This document shows, one piece after another, positions 52,441-64,000 of a DNA stretch of 64,000 nucleotides (positions are counted from its first letter, which is position 1; every line of letters starts with the position of its first letter). The notes below the pieces were generated by a model, which had not been told where the DNA came from, ran no database searches, and saw only the letters and a list, made by a program, of their open reading frames with translations. The stretch is taken from the NCBI GenBank assembly GCA_027574665.1, contig CM050650.1:97995086-98059085 (forward strand). The letters are read 5' to 3'. The DNA comes from Rhynochetos jubatus. Its lineage: Eukaryota > Chordata > Aves > Eurypygiformes > Rhynochetidae. The position numbers were made by a program, and so were the translations under genes.

Positions 52441-53054
52441 AAAACCTTGTATAAGAAAGTGGATTGGCATTTCAGAACATTAAGATAAAGTTGGTTTCTT
52501 AGGAAATGGATAACGGGGACCCAAGTTTGTCAAGATGTGTGTGGTGAATCACTACCTTAACTGGTGTATGCTAAGTTGCATAGGTACCATATATCAGAAC
52601 TGGGACTGAAACTCAGACCTCATGACTCAGAAGTAGTGGGGCATACTTTCCCTTAGAGATTCTAAAATGTGCAGCCTACTAATGTTCATCAAATAAGTTG
52701 AAGACTTTAATGAATGATAGCATTTGTTAACATGCTACAGAATGGTTAAGTGGATCTTTATATTTTGTTGTGAACAGCTAAGAATCGAGCTGATTAATGC
52801 AAGTTTTACATTATGGATTTAATATTTCGCTACTTGATTATGGAGAATTTAGGACTTTTTCCCCGTGCTGATTAAAATCTATTGTAGATGATAATTATGC
52901 TGGGTTGATCATTCAGACACTCAAAACTGATTCTTAAATCTTTAAGTGGCTTGTACTAGACTTTTATTTCTCAAAGGGATTAGAAGTCATCTTATATTAT
53001 GTCCTTTTGTCATATTCTTTGTAAATTCTAAGTCAATGGAAAATTAGATTCCTG
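52441..53054. other. Intron end before the second KHDRBS2 exon
   Basis: AT-rich, ordinary intron sequence leading into the acceptor tract. Nothing else was identified. Confidence 0.55.
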
Positions 53055-53086
53055 GTTCTAAAAAAAACTCCACCCTCTTTTCATAG
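53055..53086 (+). promoter_or_regulatory. Splice acceptor tract before the second KHDRBS2 exon
   Basis: The tract ctccaccctcttttcatag precedes GAG GAA GAA. The pyrimidine tract is short and is preceded by a run of eight A's, so this acceptor is moderate rather than strong. Confidence 0.88.
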
Positions 53087-53233
53087 GAGGAAGAACTAAG
53101 GAAAAGTGGAGAAGCCAAATACGCGCACTTGAGTGATGAGCTTCATGTATTAATTGAAGTGTTTGCTCCACCTGGGGAAGCGTATTCTCGCATGAGTCAT
53201 GCCTTGGAAGAAATAAAAAAATTCCTCGTTCCT
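53087..53233 (+). CDS. KHDRBS2: KHDRBS2 internal coding exon, second half of KH domain and start of QUA2
   Basis: This 147-bp exon encodes 49 residues in phase 0, starting [20 protein letters not shown] and ending EEIKKFLVP. It continues directly from the DKAK end of the upstream exon. It holds the variable loop, the last KH beta strand ([10 protein letters not shown]) and the C-terminal helix ([18 protein letters not shown]) that leads into QUA2. YAHLSDELH and [12 protein letters not shown] fit KHDRBS2; KHDRBS3 has YFHLNDDLH and PPAEAYARMGHA, and KHDRBS1 has YAHLNMDLH and PPCEAYALMAHA. From memory this is about residues 113-161 of the human protein. The next exon should start DYNDEIRQ and was not found in the remaining 10.8 kb. 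The donor gtaagt is a full consensus. The reading frame is intact. Confidence 0.96.
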
Positions 53234-53239
53234 GTAAGT
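53234..53239 (+). promoter_or_regulatory. Splice donor of the second KHDRBS2 exon
   Basis: CCT|gtaagt after the KKFLVP codons is a full consensus U1 donor. The downstream intron runs past the end of the window. Confidence 0.92.
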
Positions 53240-56200
53240 GACTTATAGCATTCTTCTGTGTCGGGTTATCGTTTTGCTGCATTGAATTTGTGCCTTCTTT
53301 AAGCACCTTTAGCTTAAAATAAAAGTAAGTTCTACTGAACATTCATCTTTCATTCTTTCATCTCAGGAAAATGCCAAATAGGCCATTAATTGTCACAGTT
53401 GATCCCCTGCTGTATTTTCTAGATGTTTTATTATTTCCATTTGTCATTGTTTTTTGCTTTTCTTTCTTGGTTTTTGGAGGGAAAGGTAAATTACTTTCTT
53501 TTCTAGTTGCAGACATTAGTTGTTAAAATGTGAGTACACTTTCAAGATTTTTGAGTATTTAGATCTGTAAAAACTTCTTTTGTATGTAAGTGAGAATTTA
53601 TCTATATATCTTGCTAACAGAGTTAATGAATTCCTCTGGAGCAAACAGCATGAGCAAAACATTCCTCAGCTGTTTTTGCTCAATCAGTCATGACACAGAC
53701 CACGATTTAGCAATCCTCCATCAGCTAGGGGGGCGCAGAAACGTATTCTAAAGCTGGAAACCTATTCAGTTCGATTTATACTAAATATATCAGTTGCTGA
53801 AATATTTACCTTTTTGTCTATTGATTTTCCATCAAACTCTCCAAAATTGATATTCTTCACATTTATACTGTATTATATAGTATTTTAGTACTTAAAATTT
53901 GCCCAAGAATTTAAGCGTATGCATACTAAATACTGAGTAACGGTTGCTTTGTGTAGTAGTAGAATTCCATGAATTACCATCTAAGGTATACCCTGAGGCT
54001 ATTTAGAATTCTACAAATGTTCAGAACTTGCATTCCTTAAAAATATAATTTCCATTTGTGATAAAAAATGAAGTACAGTAACTGTTCATATCTCTCAAAA
54101 ATAACAGAAGGATTCAATGAATGCCTTTTTATTACAAGTAATATGAAGCCAAGTAAGAGATGTTCAGATGAGGCATACGCATATTTGCATGACAGAACTT
54201 AAAACGTTCTATTTGGTTGGGGCTTATTAGCAGAGGAAAGGAGAATACATTACACGTGCAATATTTAAGTACAGTATTTCCAATTTTCAAATTTTTTAGA
54301 GCAACTAGATGGGTTTTTTTAAGAATACAAAATAAATAACTTTAAATTATTAAAAATAAACAGGTGGATACTTTTTAATGATAAAAGTCAGTTGGCACCA
54401 ACTGAGTGCCCTTAAATAAGGTACTTTTTAAACAAGTTGACTGTCTTTCTGATTTTCCCTTTCTATCCCCTATTATACTTCCAGTTTGGGAACATAGATA
54501 ATAAAATATTATTTTAAATGCTGAGAAATAACCATGAGACAAGAAAGATTTTTTTTTTCTTCATTATTTCTGACTCTGTGTTGAACATATAATACGAAGG
54601 ACAGATTAGGTCAGTGCCATAATGCTGGCAACATAATGTGGAATGACATTTTGGCCGCAAGTTAATGGTGAGGACCTGCCAAGTCACAACTCTGAAAGAA
54701 CATTTATGGTTAAGGTACAGGTTCCTGACAAATCAGGAGTGTTCTAGCCAAAAATGGTAAGAGAGCTAATTACAAAGATTGCCAGTATCTGTCCTCTGCA
54801 TAACCTTATTTCCAGTTATTCTTGAGTTGGCCAAACTTTGATTGGTTTCTAGAAAAGGTTCCCGTTTAAAGTTGGTTTTGTACGTCCTCTTCATTCTGGG
54901 AAAAAGCTACTGCGTTATAGCAGGACGCAGTGATGATGGTACCCGTCCCTGTGCCCCCTGGGTTTTTCACATCCGTTACGTATTCTGTCCAGCCTGAGAA
55001 AATCTCTTCTGGGTGAATAAGGGAGAGAAAGCACTGTGCGAAGAGATTGGTGTTAAAATTCGTGGCATGTTACTGTTGTAAATATTCAACATCTGCACAC
55101 GCATGTATTTTGTGTGACACACTATTGATAAGGATTAAATGTATTTTCCAGCACAAGTAGAATAGCTACACAGGAGGAAATACAAAACCATGTTCTTTGT
55201 TAAAAGGTTTTGAACTAGGTTGGCAGCGGCAATAATCACTCCAAACAAGTAACAATTGTACTTTATGACTTGTTTGTTAGTTTTATCCCCTCTGCTTCAT
55301 TTCAGATTTACAACAGTTTACAAAGCAATTATTAACTGCCTGCTTACAACATGTGTCAAGAGGTTTACACGCAAAAAGCTTGCACCAGATAATTTCCTTT
55401 TTGTTCCCTATTTACAGCATCTCTTGAATTTGTTTTATGGTGTTTTGGTGTTTATAAGACCTAATTTATTGCAGCAGTGAATACTGGAATTGCATGACAG
55501 GGATGAAAGCAGTAGAACCTAACAGTTTTATTTGTACCAAATCAAGGATGTAATCAACTATACAAATGAGTTTTCACATTGCTTATGAATTTTGTGGAGT
55601 TTAAGTGAAATATTGCCCTCAGAAATTGTACTGATTGTGTCGGTAAGATTGAACGATGTTCTTATACTTTCTAAGTTTTAATGAGACAATTTTAAAATAA
55701 ATGCCTAGAAAATGTAGTAATACGAAAAAAGAACATTTAGAATAGGACTAAGAGAAAAAAAAATGTGTATTAACTGGAGCAAAACTTTAATGAATACTTT
55801 TGATTTAAATGTGATTACTTAATTCACACCTTTGACCTTACCCAAGAATAGCACCAAAATTGTTACTAGTGAAGATTTCACTTCAAAGTCAGAGGTAGAA
55901 ACCAACTACGGCTATTTGCACTGGCTGTTCCACATATTTCAAAGCTACAGGCAGCTTGGCCTCAAGTGTTGCATTGGGGTCCCTCCAACAGGCATTTCAG
56001 AGAATGTCTGCAGCCTTTGGTACTTCGCCCACTGTCCAAGATGTTTCAATTACTGTCTGGTGCTTCCATTTTGCACAAGGTTTGAGGTCTGTGTGGCAGC
56101 TGCCGTTGGGGCATTGCAACTAACTGCTAGTTCTTTTTTGGTATTATGCAGAAGTTTGGCTTTTGGGGTCTTATATGAAATAAGTAGCTAGAGGCGATGC

Positions 56201-58243
56201 TCTATTTTATTTTCATGTTTCATCTCAGTATTAAGGTTTTAATATAATAGAAGTATGATAGATCAAAAGACCCATGATTAAGTAAACAGGATTAATATTT
56301 TGGCATTTTGAAATACGACTGCCTGCTCCAGGGACTTTTTTTGGCAATCTAGTAAAAGTAAAAACCAGAATGTCTTCCCCCAGGTCTAGGCTTTAGAGTA
56401 AAAAAATTTGGAACTGATGTTAATATAATAAAGTTACCCAGTATTACCTTTGTGGAAAGTACAGAAAGTGGGGATGCTTAGGAGGAGGACACGTGTTTTT
56501 CAGACTGAACTCTGTGGCCAGCAGAGATTCAATAAAATCCATGGGTATCTGATTTTGTGACCAAAGTCAAGTACTTGTGACCCCAAACAGCCAAGGGCTG
56601 AGTGCTGGGTGAGGAACCTAAGGCTGATGTTATGTCTCAGTGCCTCAAAATGGGACAGCAGGGTAAGTGAACTAGAAGGGGAGATGTTTAAAATGACCGG
56701 TGTGTGTGGGGAAATAATTCAGAAATTTTCAAGCTTTGCTGATATTGAAAGGTTCATAGCTAGTAAATGCTATGAAACTTTCTTCACCATTAATGAGCAA
56801 TGAAATGCTCCATCATTCTTACCAGATAAGAGTATATCATTCTGATTTACATATAAATGTACAGATACATTTTCTGCACAAGCTATTATTTCCATACAGT
56901 AAGGGGCCATACCAACTTTAGGAGTTCTATGCTTCCTGCCACATGCAAAATCTTTTTCTGATAACCATTTTTATCCCTGTAAGCAGAGCATTTTTATTTG
57001 ACATGGTTAGCACCCCTTGGGACGAGGAGGGAAGCAGATTCTGATCATTCATTTTATGTGTGAGTGCTCTGTAAAAGGGAGCTATTATGTAGAGGGCAGG
57101 TTGCAGCTGCGGTGACATGACCGTGTTAAAAAGATTGTTTACAACTGTTTGGTCAGATGATTAGAAATGGATCCAATTACCATTTTAAGAGCTACTGCTC
57201 AAATTATTTGCATACATTTTCCTAGCCACTTGTATCTGCTTTAAATTGAGGCATATTGGCAACACTCGAAGGCTGGAAGTAAACACAGGGTCATTGAATG
57301 CAGTCCAGTTGATGGGTGATCGCTCATGATGATACGACTGTCTACCTCAATGGTTTTGGAAAGTACGAATCAGATCAGATTCCTTTATGAGGAATTAGTG
57401 CCATGAGACAGCAGGTGGATGCAGGCTTTTATGCTGTTGCTGTGAATTCAAGCTACGATGTCTCCCAGGTGTTCTTGAGGATGACCAAATCTAGTATTGA
57501 GATTTATAACTCTCTTACTGAAATAGCTAACTTCAATCCTTTCATCTGTCCTTGCTTCATACCATTGATTGCAATAATTTTCTGACTAATAACTTAGAAG
57601 AAGTTCTTACTGGTCCAGCTTCCAGCATGAGCTCTTCACTCTTCCTAACTAAAGATGGAAAATTATTGAGGAAAAGACCCTTTCAGTGAAAACAAAAAAA
57701 GTTTCTAATTTCATACTGGAAGCAGTTAATACCAGAAGTTGATATGAAAAAATTGAGATTTGGGAGGAACTGAAAACAAACTTGGATACCAGTTTGTTTC
57801 AGTGAGAACAGTTAAATAATCTTAATCTGTTGAGGGTTTTGCTCTCACCAGTGTTTCAAATGAAATTGTACTTCAAACGTGATGGCTGTATATATCGTAA
57901 GACCTGTATACTACAGACCAGAGATACTGATGATCTGTTCTGCCATGTTGTGTTGGCTATATTGTAGTATATACAGCACACAGTAACAATTTTTTTGTCA
58001 AAAGGAAGTTTTGAATGTCTCCTAACAAGTGTACGTAGGTATATGACATTTATTTTGGAAGTTTTTTATTAGTGATCTGAATTTCTTCTGTGCTACAGTA
58101 TAATATGAAATCTTTATTTACATACCATTTCACACTCTGTCGTTTTTGTACTGTTACTTCTGTTTCTAAATAAGCTATATTATAGGGGGTGGGGTGCAGT
58201 CAGTCTTTTTGTTCTCTCAACAGGCGAAATATTTCCCTAACTA
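53240..58243. other. Downstream KHDRBS2 intron, no gene seen
   Basis: AT-rich intron. A plus-strand frame of 119 codons at 55832-56191 has no recognised domain. The KHDRBS2 exon that should start DYNDEIRQ is not here. Confidence 0.55.
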
Positions 58244-58529
58244 TCATAGAATCACAGAACGGTTTTGGTTGGAAGGGACCTTAAAGACCATCTAGTTCCA
58301 ACCCCCCTGCCATGGGCAGGGACACCCTCCACTAGACTAGGTTGCTCAAAGCCTCATCCAGCCTGGCCTTGAACACTTCCAGGGATGGGGCATCCACAGC
58401 TTCTCTGGGCAACCTGTCCCAGTGCCTCACCACCTTCTCCAGGAAGAACTTCTTCCTGCTATCCAATCTAAATCTCCCCACTTTCAGTTTAAACCCACTA
58501 CCCCGTGTCCTGTCACTACAGGCTCTTGT

Positions 58530-58575
<46 letters not shown>

Positions 58576-58622
58576 CAGCTTTCTTGTAGCTCCTTCAGGT
58601 GCTGGAAGGCTGCAGTGCTATG
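58244..58622 (-). mobile_element. CR1 LINE 3' end with an internal (CA)n array
   Basis: The + strand shows an inverted CR1 of high similarity: TATCATAGAATCACAGAACG, GGTTGGAAGGGACCTTAAAG, CTGCCATGGGCAGGGACACC, CTTGAACACTTCCAGGGATG, CTTCTCTGGGCAACCTGTCC and ACCCCGTGTCCTGTCACTAC. On the minus strand the ORF2 C-terminus is open: SDRTRGSGFKLKVGRFRLDS, then KFFLEKVVRHWDRLPREAVD APSLEVF. After TTGTAAA comes a (CA)21 tract, and the CR1 resumes with CAGCTTTCTTGTAGCTCCTT and CAGGTGCTGGAAGGCTGC. The array therefore sits inside the element. It looks like one of the youngest copies here. Confidence 0.93.
58532..58573 (+). repeat. (AC)21 microsatellite inside CR1
   Basis: Twenty-one uninterrupted AC units. 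They lie where CR1 normally has a short AAAGTCCCTCTC-like spacer between TTGTAAA and CAGCTTTC. Read through on the minus strand the array encodes alternating V and C in front of the ORF2 remnant. Confidence 0.95.
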
Positions 58623-60784
58623 ACAGTGACCAGTGGTGCAGCTCCATTTCTAAGAATAGACATCATTTGTACCTGTCAAAGTAAATAATTTATACTTCGA
58701 CACTCTGCAAAGGTACTTGCAGTAATAAATAATTACTACAGAAATGATTTAAAAACTGTGATGAGGAAGTTACTTGAGCAGCTGTTTCAGTTGTGCTTGG
58801 TTCTGTTTTTCCCAGTGTGCAACATATCAGGCGACTTCACATACAAGTTTTGATAATCAAGGAAAAACATTCATAGATTCTGTCAAGGCCTCAAATGTCC
58901 TAACACTTCACCTCTTCACAGCTTTCTTTCCTGAACATTACTTATCAAATCAAGTTATTATAAACATGTTCAAACACAAGTGTACTCGAGCGTTATCGTA
59001 ACTTGTGGACAGTGGTTCTTGACTGTTTTACAGACTCTGGAGCTTTTCTTAACATTGGCATTGGCCAGTTGAGCAGAAGCACTTTTGTAGTTTAAATCAC
59101 TCATTTTAAGTTTGATGAAAATAACCTTAAAGCTATCCCTCAAAGTGAAGGTTTAGGACTGGAGATGTACACTAAAATGGCCTTTTAAACTGAAAATTAA
59201 ACTACAGTACTTCTCAACTGACTGAATTTCTGCGTACTTACTGATAGACAATACAGACTCCTGGTTCTTTCTGCGGTAAAGCTCTAAAATGGATAGTGAC
59301 ACAGAAAGCATGTAATTCCTTAAATGTCTTCAAATTTGTGTGATGATGCGTGAGTCACCTGTTGGCATGCCAGCCCAACAAGTATCTTTTGCCTAGGCTT
59401 AGCTCCCCAGCTGCCTCAAGGTGGTATAGCTACTTCCCAGCCCCGTGTTGATACTCCCTCTCTGGGTGGGTTAAGACCTTTTTAGATATGCGAGAAACAT
59501 ATTTAGTCTGTGAAAACAATCCCTTGATGATGTCTCTGACACACAAAGGAATCAATTGAAAAGACACAGCCTTATTTATTGCCAGAGCCAGCCCTTTGTT
59601 TTGCCTTTCAGATTAACCGAGACATTATCCTAATTGGGGATTTTACACGTGACTTATTAATCTGAGCATACTATTGAGAAGTGTCTGTAGTTTAAAGAAA
59701 TATTTACAACTTGCTTGATGCTGTAGTCATCAGGAATTTTACAGGCTTGCTGCTGCTTCTTGCAAGGGTGTAGGTTTTTCACCAGTGACAGATCAGAAGC
59801 AACGATTTGGCTGTAGATGATAAAATTCGTGCAGAGAAATTTAAATCCTAGAGTATTGCTCCTGATTTCTTAACAGCAGGTCTGTAATGCGTAGCAAGGA
59901 GTTGGCTATGATATTGCACATTAGCCTGTATAAACCCCTTCGCCTCACTGGGACCACCAGACCCTCCTACACATCTGTCATTTCATTTCAGAGCTCTGCG
60001 TGTGAGTACAGATTCGGCCAGTCTCATCAATGGCAGTAAAGGTGGGGTATTAGACCCAGTGAGGAAAGTGCAACTTTATGGTCTGAAAATAAAATTCCAT
60101 GTGGTTCTGTATAAAAATAGGAATGAAAAGTGTGTCTAAAATAATTGGGTTTCATGCAAAGAGTTAGTTTGTAATGATGAAAAAGAAAAACAATGTGCAA
60201 GATGGTATGTGTTTCCATTGTATATACGAGTGTCTTATTTTTTTCAGACATCAATATGAGGAAAGAAAAGGACAATATTGGGGTTATAAACATAAGACTT
60301 GAAGCAAGGAGATAAGAGTTATTTATTTTGGTTCTTTCAAGGAATTGGTTTGTGGCTTGGCCTAGGTTACTTTATCTCTGTTTCGCTCATTTCAGCAAAA
60401 TGACAATGGGATTTTTGAGGTTTAATTCATTTGTGGAGGTAAACTCAAATAACAAATTTACATTCCTGCCTTAATTCAAATTGAAAAGCATATTGCAAAT
60501 AATACCTGGGCAATGAGTAGGTTTTTTCTGTTTTGTTTGGGGTTTTAGTTTCCTTGTTTATTTTTTAAAAAAAAGAGGAGAGAGAAGGTTTTGGTGGCAT
60601 TTTCAAATTTTCTTTTTTTTTTTTAACGTAGCAAAGGTCAGCGTAGCCAGTTCAGACAATGCAGAGTTAGCTCGCTTAGGAAAGCATAAAAGAAAAGGCA
60701 CAAGTACAGAATATTCTTTCCTCTGTTGTGTTCTTTCAGCTTCCAGCAGTCAAAAATTGATTTTTTCTGAGGCTTTATCCATAC
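58623..60784. other. Downstream KHDRBS2 intron stretch, no gene seen
   Basis: AT-rich DNA with no exon, repeat family or RNA gene identified with confidence. Confidence 0.55.
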
Positions 60785-61817
60785 TGTCTTGCTTTATACC
60801 CTGTGGTAGATATTTCTTCCCTTGCCTGAGCTTGTCAGATACTTTTTTGAACCTTACTTAAGTTGCTGGCCTCAGGAGAAAATCGGGTGGCACTGAGTTT
60901 GGCAGTTAATTATGCACTGTGTGTATAAAAAAAGCCAAAAACCCCAAAGCCCACCTCCTCTTGCTTGTTTTAAAGCAGCTGCCTAACATCTTATGAGTGC
61001 CCTCTTCATGCAGGACTAACAGCAATGGTTAGTCTTACACTGTTCCTCACTCTTAAATTGCTCTGGATTCATTTCTTTTCTAAACCCTCTGTATTTTCTT
61101 GTACAGCAGCGGAGGTAGCTCTGATTATCCTTGTGGCATACCTCTGACTATCCTTTCCACATCTTTCTGTGTCTTGCTTAGCTTACCCCTTTTTTTGTTG
61201 TTGGGATGGGCTGGCCAGGACAGCACACAGTAGCCTTATCTCAGCAGTTCAAGAAGCAGTACACCAATGAAATGGATCTTCCGTTGGTTTATGGTGTCAG
61301 GGTTATTTCAGTATTACCTACCATTCTTCCTGCTTCACTGACGTGATATTTTCTGAATGCCATTTGTAAAAAAAATAGAGAGGATCTTTCTTGAATGATA
61401 ATAGTTAGAGCTGTTCACTTTCAGTATTTTAATGTTTATCAATACTTAAGTTTAATTATTTTCATGCGCATTATTTTGCTTTTATCAACACTCAATTTTT
61501 TCCTGCCAGTTATATTTCTCATATTTGAGTATAATGAGGTCTTTTAGAAATTCTCTGCAACAACCTGATTTTATTGCCCTGATTATCTTTAAATGAAATT
61601 CTGTCACTTCGCTATTAATTTTTTTAATATAATTTATAAACAGGAGTAAAACAGACTTTTTGAATCACTCAAAAAACCTCTTCCCCTTAGAAAACAGAAA
61701 ACTGTAAATCAGTCCAGCTATTCTTAATATTCTTTCTCCTACAACCAAAGAGAGAATTATTAATCAACAGGGTGCTCTCTCTTACCTTTTGACAGCTTTC
61801 GGTGACGAGAGCTTTGA
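60785..61817 (-). mobile_element. Ancient amniote CR1/L3-like LINE, about 1 kb
   Basis: Inverted on the + strand, blocks match the old amniote CR1 (known from turtles and crocodilians) in the correct order. They are ACCCTGTGGTAGATATTTC (60799 on), CAGTTAATTATGCACTGTGT (60903 on), CTTGCTTGTTTTAAAGCAGC TGCCT (60960 on), CCTTGTGGCATACCTCTGAC (61130 on), GACAGCACACAGTAG (61220 on), ATGAGGTCTTTTAGAAATTC TCTGCAA (61536 on), TTCTGTCACTTCGCTATTAA (61600 on) and CTCTCTTACCTTTTGACAGC (61779 on). Many substitutions and small deletions separate it from consensus. It covers the 3' UTR and the end of ORF2, with no open frame left. The consensus is recalled from memory. Confidence 0.75.
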
Positions 61818-64000
61818 TCTCCATTCGTGGAGATCTTTAAAAATTGATGTCTCATTTGCTCTGTGCCATGCCACATGACATGAACCTGCCTAGAAGTTAT
61901 CTGTATGAAGGATAAAGGTCCATTCATCCACAGAATGGACTTCTACAAGACCAGCAACAACAGCCTAAATACATTGACTATGTGCAAATATGAGAAGGTT
62001 TCAATTAGTAAAGGTTATATCTTTGTATATATTCCTGATGTTTTGAAATGTTTAAAGTGTCCTAATGGCAAGGAATAGTACTACAAAACTTCATTGGCAT
62101 GAGAGATTTTTAAAAGAAGGAATAAGTTCAAATATCAAGCTGGAAAGAAAAGGTTTTTGGTTGACTATGAAAACAGCTTTCTACAATAAAACATTAGAAA
62201 TAACTTTAATATGCTTTTGGTTCAGCCTTAAGTGATGAAAGGATGGCAGGAACTTATAAACAATCCCTGTGTAAAAATCATGAAAAGATGCAAAAGACAA
62301 ATTAATAGCACTTAAATTTATAACATTAAAATTTCATATTTAATTGAGTAGTTGTGAAGGAAATATGTGGCCAGCAATGCAGTGATAATACAGATGAGTT
62401 CAAGGAACATTAGAAATAAAAGATACATTTCAATCCCTGGAGATGGTAACTTTATCAATAACGCTAATGATGCAGAAAAAGCAGAGTTTTTCCATGAATA
62501 TCAGTTTTGTAGCTGGAAGAATATAAGATGGTGTGTAGTTGCATCCTAATGAAATGATGCAATATTTTATAGTTGCTAGTACAGTAATATTAAGAAAATC
62601 TGTTTGGAATGTGTGCTCTCTTACTTAAACTTTTATGTATTTCAGACGTTCACAGCTTCATTCATTTATGGGTTTTTTTGGATGACCTTATGTGGGCATT
62701 TACTCTTCAGTAAGGGCAGAAACAGTATCTTCCTCACCCTTCTGAATGAGCACTTCCATGAAAGTGGGAAGGATTGACGGTTTTAGGGCTACAGGACACC
62801 TGTCAGGTACAGCTGGATCTGACCAGTGAGTCAAAAGTTAATTGGGTTAGAATGACAAGCAGTCTAATAGAAACATGGCCAGTGAAAGAAAAACTCGTGG
62901 TAGCCCCGTGACCGTGTGGTGATTATGTTGTGACCAGCATGACACCAGTCCTCCACTGGGAAAAGTCCTTCACTGGGAAAGATTGCAACTTATAAAAAAA
63001 TAGAGACTGGAATCTAACCACTGCTTTAACGTTTCTGTGACTTCATAAAAACTAATTTGTCAACAAATCTGATTTCATATTCAGTGTGGAAGTTTGTTGA
63101 TAAAATTAATTATGTTGGTGACACCTGATATTCCTGTAAAAATCTGTCACCTGTATGATGAAACTGACAGGGCTTAAAACTTCTTAATAAGGAAGTTTCC
63201 CTAACTGTAGCAATTTTAAGGAGTTAGTATGTGAAACTTCTTTGTCTGTCAAACCCGGTTTGCATATCACATTTTGAAGACGGAGATTTGCATCGTGATA
63301 TTAGATTATTTCATTTCAGCATATTCCTCTCATGACACGGCGGGTTCCTTTGAGTGAGACCTACAGAGAGGCAGAGGTGGGGCAATACTTACACCCTGTA
63401 GCAAGATCTGTAGCCATTAATCAGGAGAAGAGGCTTCCTGTGTGAGAGTTTTGCATCCCAGCCATCACCCCGCTTACACTAACACGTACAAAATGCTGAC
63501 AATTAGGATGCATCCTGACTCCCTGATAGGGTTAGATACTTGGAAACATCAAGATGAGAGATGTACCTCCAGGTAAAGTAAGCGTGAAACTAGAATAGGA
63601 TTTTAATAGGAGAGGAATCATTCTCTGGAGCTGCCCATAGTCCATTGACTACAAAGGGAAACCATTGCTGGCTTTGATTAAAACAAAATGAAACTCTCAT
63701 AGGTACATAAACCTTTTTTTAAAAGAAAGTCTGTATGAAACGTAATCTTTCTGAAGAGTCACATGATGACACTAGGGTCTAGTGATCAATTTTGTTCAGA
63801 GCTGCCTGGAGACCTCATGGAGAAAGTGGAGTGAGGCAGTCTGGTACTCAAAGTTGTGAAGGGGAGTCAGTTGGGAATGGTGGGACAGACTGTCCACGGT
63901 GAATAGAGGCAGGAGCTCGTTCAGAGAGGGGGGCTGAGGATAGATCCAGAAGTCAACAAAAGCATGTTCAAGGAGAAATATCTCATATTTTCTATTTAAA
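61818..64000. other. Downstream KHDRBS2 intron stretch to the window end, no gene seen
   Basis: AT-rich intron. The ancient CR1 may extend slightly into this stretch, but the match fades. No exon or other element was identified. Confidence 0.55.

Larger units (their letters stand above)
5160..53086 (+). other. KHDRBS2: KHDRBS2 intron, 47.9 kb, separating the two halves of the KH domain
   Basis: The intron is defined by the GT at 5160 and the AG at 53086, between exons that join in frame (DKAK|EEEL). No further exon of this gene is visible inside it. It holds the CR1 copies, hairpins and other repeats listed separately. A large intron is expected, since KHDRBS2 is a very long gene in vertebrates. 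The nested small open frames have no recognisable domain or codon pattern. Confidence 0.93.

Noticed and set aside
5043-53233. Assignment to KHDRBS1 or KHDRBS3
   Set aside because: [19 protein letters not shown] and [12 protein letters not shown] fit KHDRBS2. KHDRBS3 would show LTKMS and YFHLNDD; KHDRBS1 would show GKVLGPQGNTIK and YAHLNMDLH.
55832-56191. Plus-strand 119-codon gene
   Set aside because: No recognised domain and no supporting context; most likely a chance open frame.
53240-64000. Next KHDRBS2 exon (expected start DYNDEIRQ)
   Set aside because: No phase-0 exon with that start or with RGRG-rich codons was found, so it lies beyond the window.

Overview
This window looks like avian genomic DNA. 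It carries several CR1 LINE copies of the bird type, with tandem ATTCTATGA-like 3' tails and the conserved GGTTGCCCAGAGAAGCTGTGG core. It also holds two coding exons of a vertebrate gene on the + strand. No bacterial-style gene organisation is present. Almost all of the 64 kb is AT-rich intron, and the many short open frames on both strands look like chance.

The gene is KHDRBS2 (SLM-1), a STAR-family RNA-binding splicing regulator. One exon (5043-5159, 39 codons) encodes the N-terminal half of the KH domain with its GxxG loop. The next (53087-53233, 49 codons) encodes the rest of the KH domain and the start of QUA2. Both begin and end at phase 0. They are separated by a 47.9 kb intron, and the window also holds the end of the preceding intron (1-5042) and the start of the following one (53234-64000). 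Promoter, first exons and C-terminal exons lie outside. Residues in the exons separate KHDRBS2 from its paralogues KHDRBS1 and KHDRBS3.

Transposable elements, left to right: a CR1 3' end cut by the window edge (1-248, +); a 5'-truncated CR1 (5771-6069, +); an isolated CR1 5' end with CpG-rich 5' UTR and ORF1 remains (10864-11757, -); CR1 3' ends at 20356-20631 (+), 42390-43061 (+, with the C-terminal part of ORF2), 49851-50090 (-), 52327-52440 (-) and 58244-58622 (-, with a (CA)21 array inside it). Three further minus-strand pieces at 32005-32135, 43455-43720 and 60785-61817 resemble the older amniote CR1/L3 lineage and look far more decayed.

The structures least explained by ordinary annotation are: two adjacent perfect hairpins (6134-6200), the larger with a 20-bp perfect stem; two diverged copies of an unidentified ~100-bp repeat at 45.9 and 47.1 kb; a stretch of minus-strand protein-like segments at 46.9-48.4 kb; and the isolated CR1 5' end with a perfect CRE. 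I found no convincing new gene system. No LTR retroviral element was recognised.
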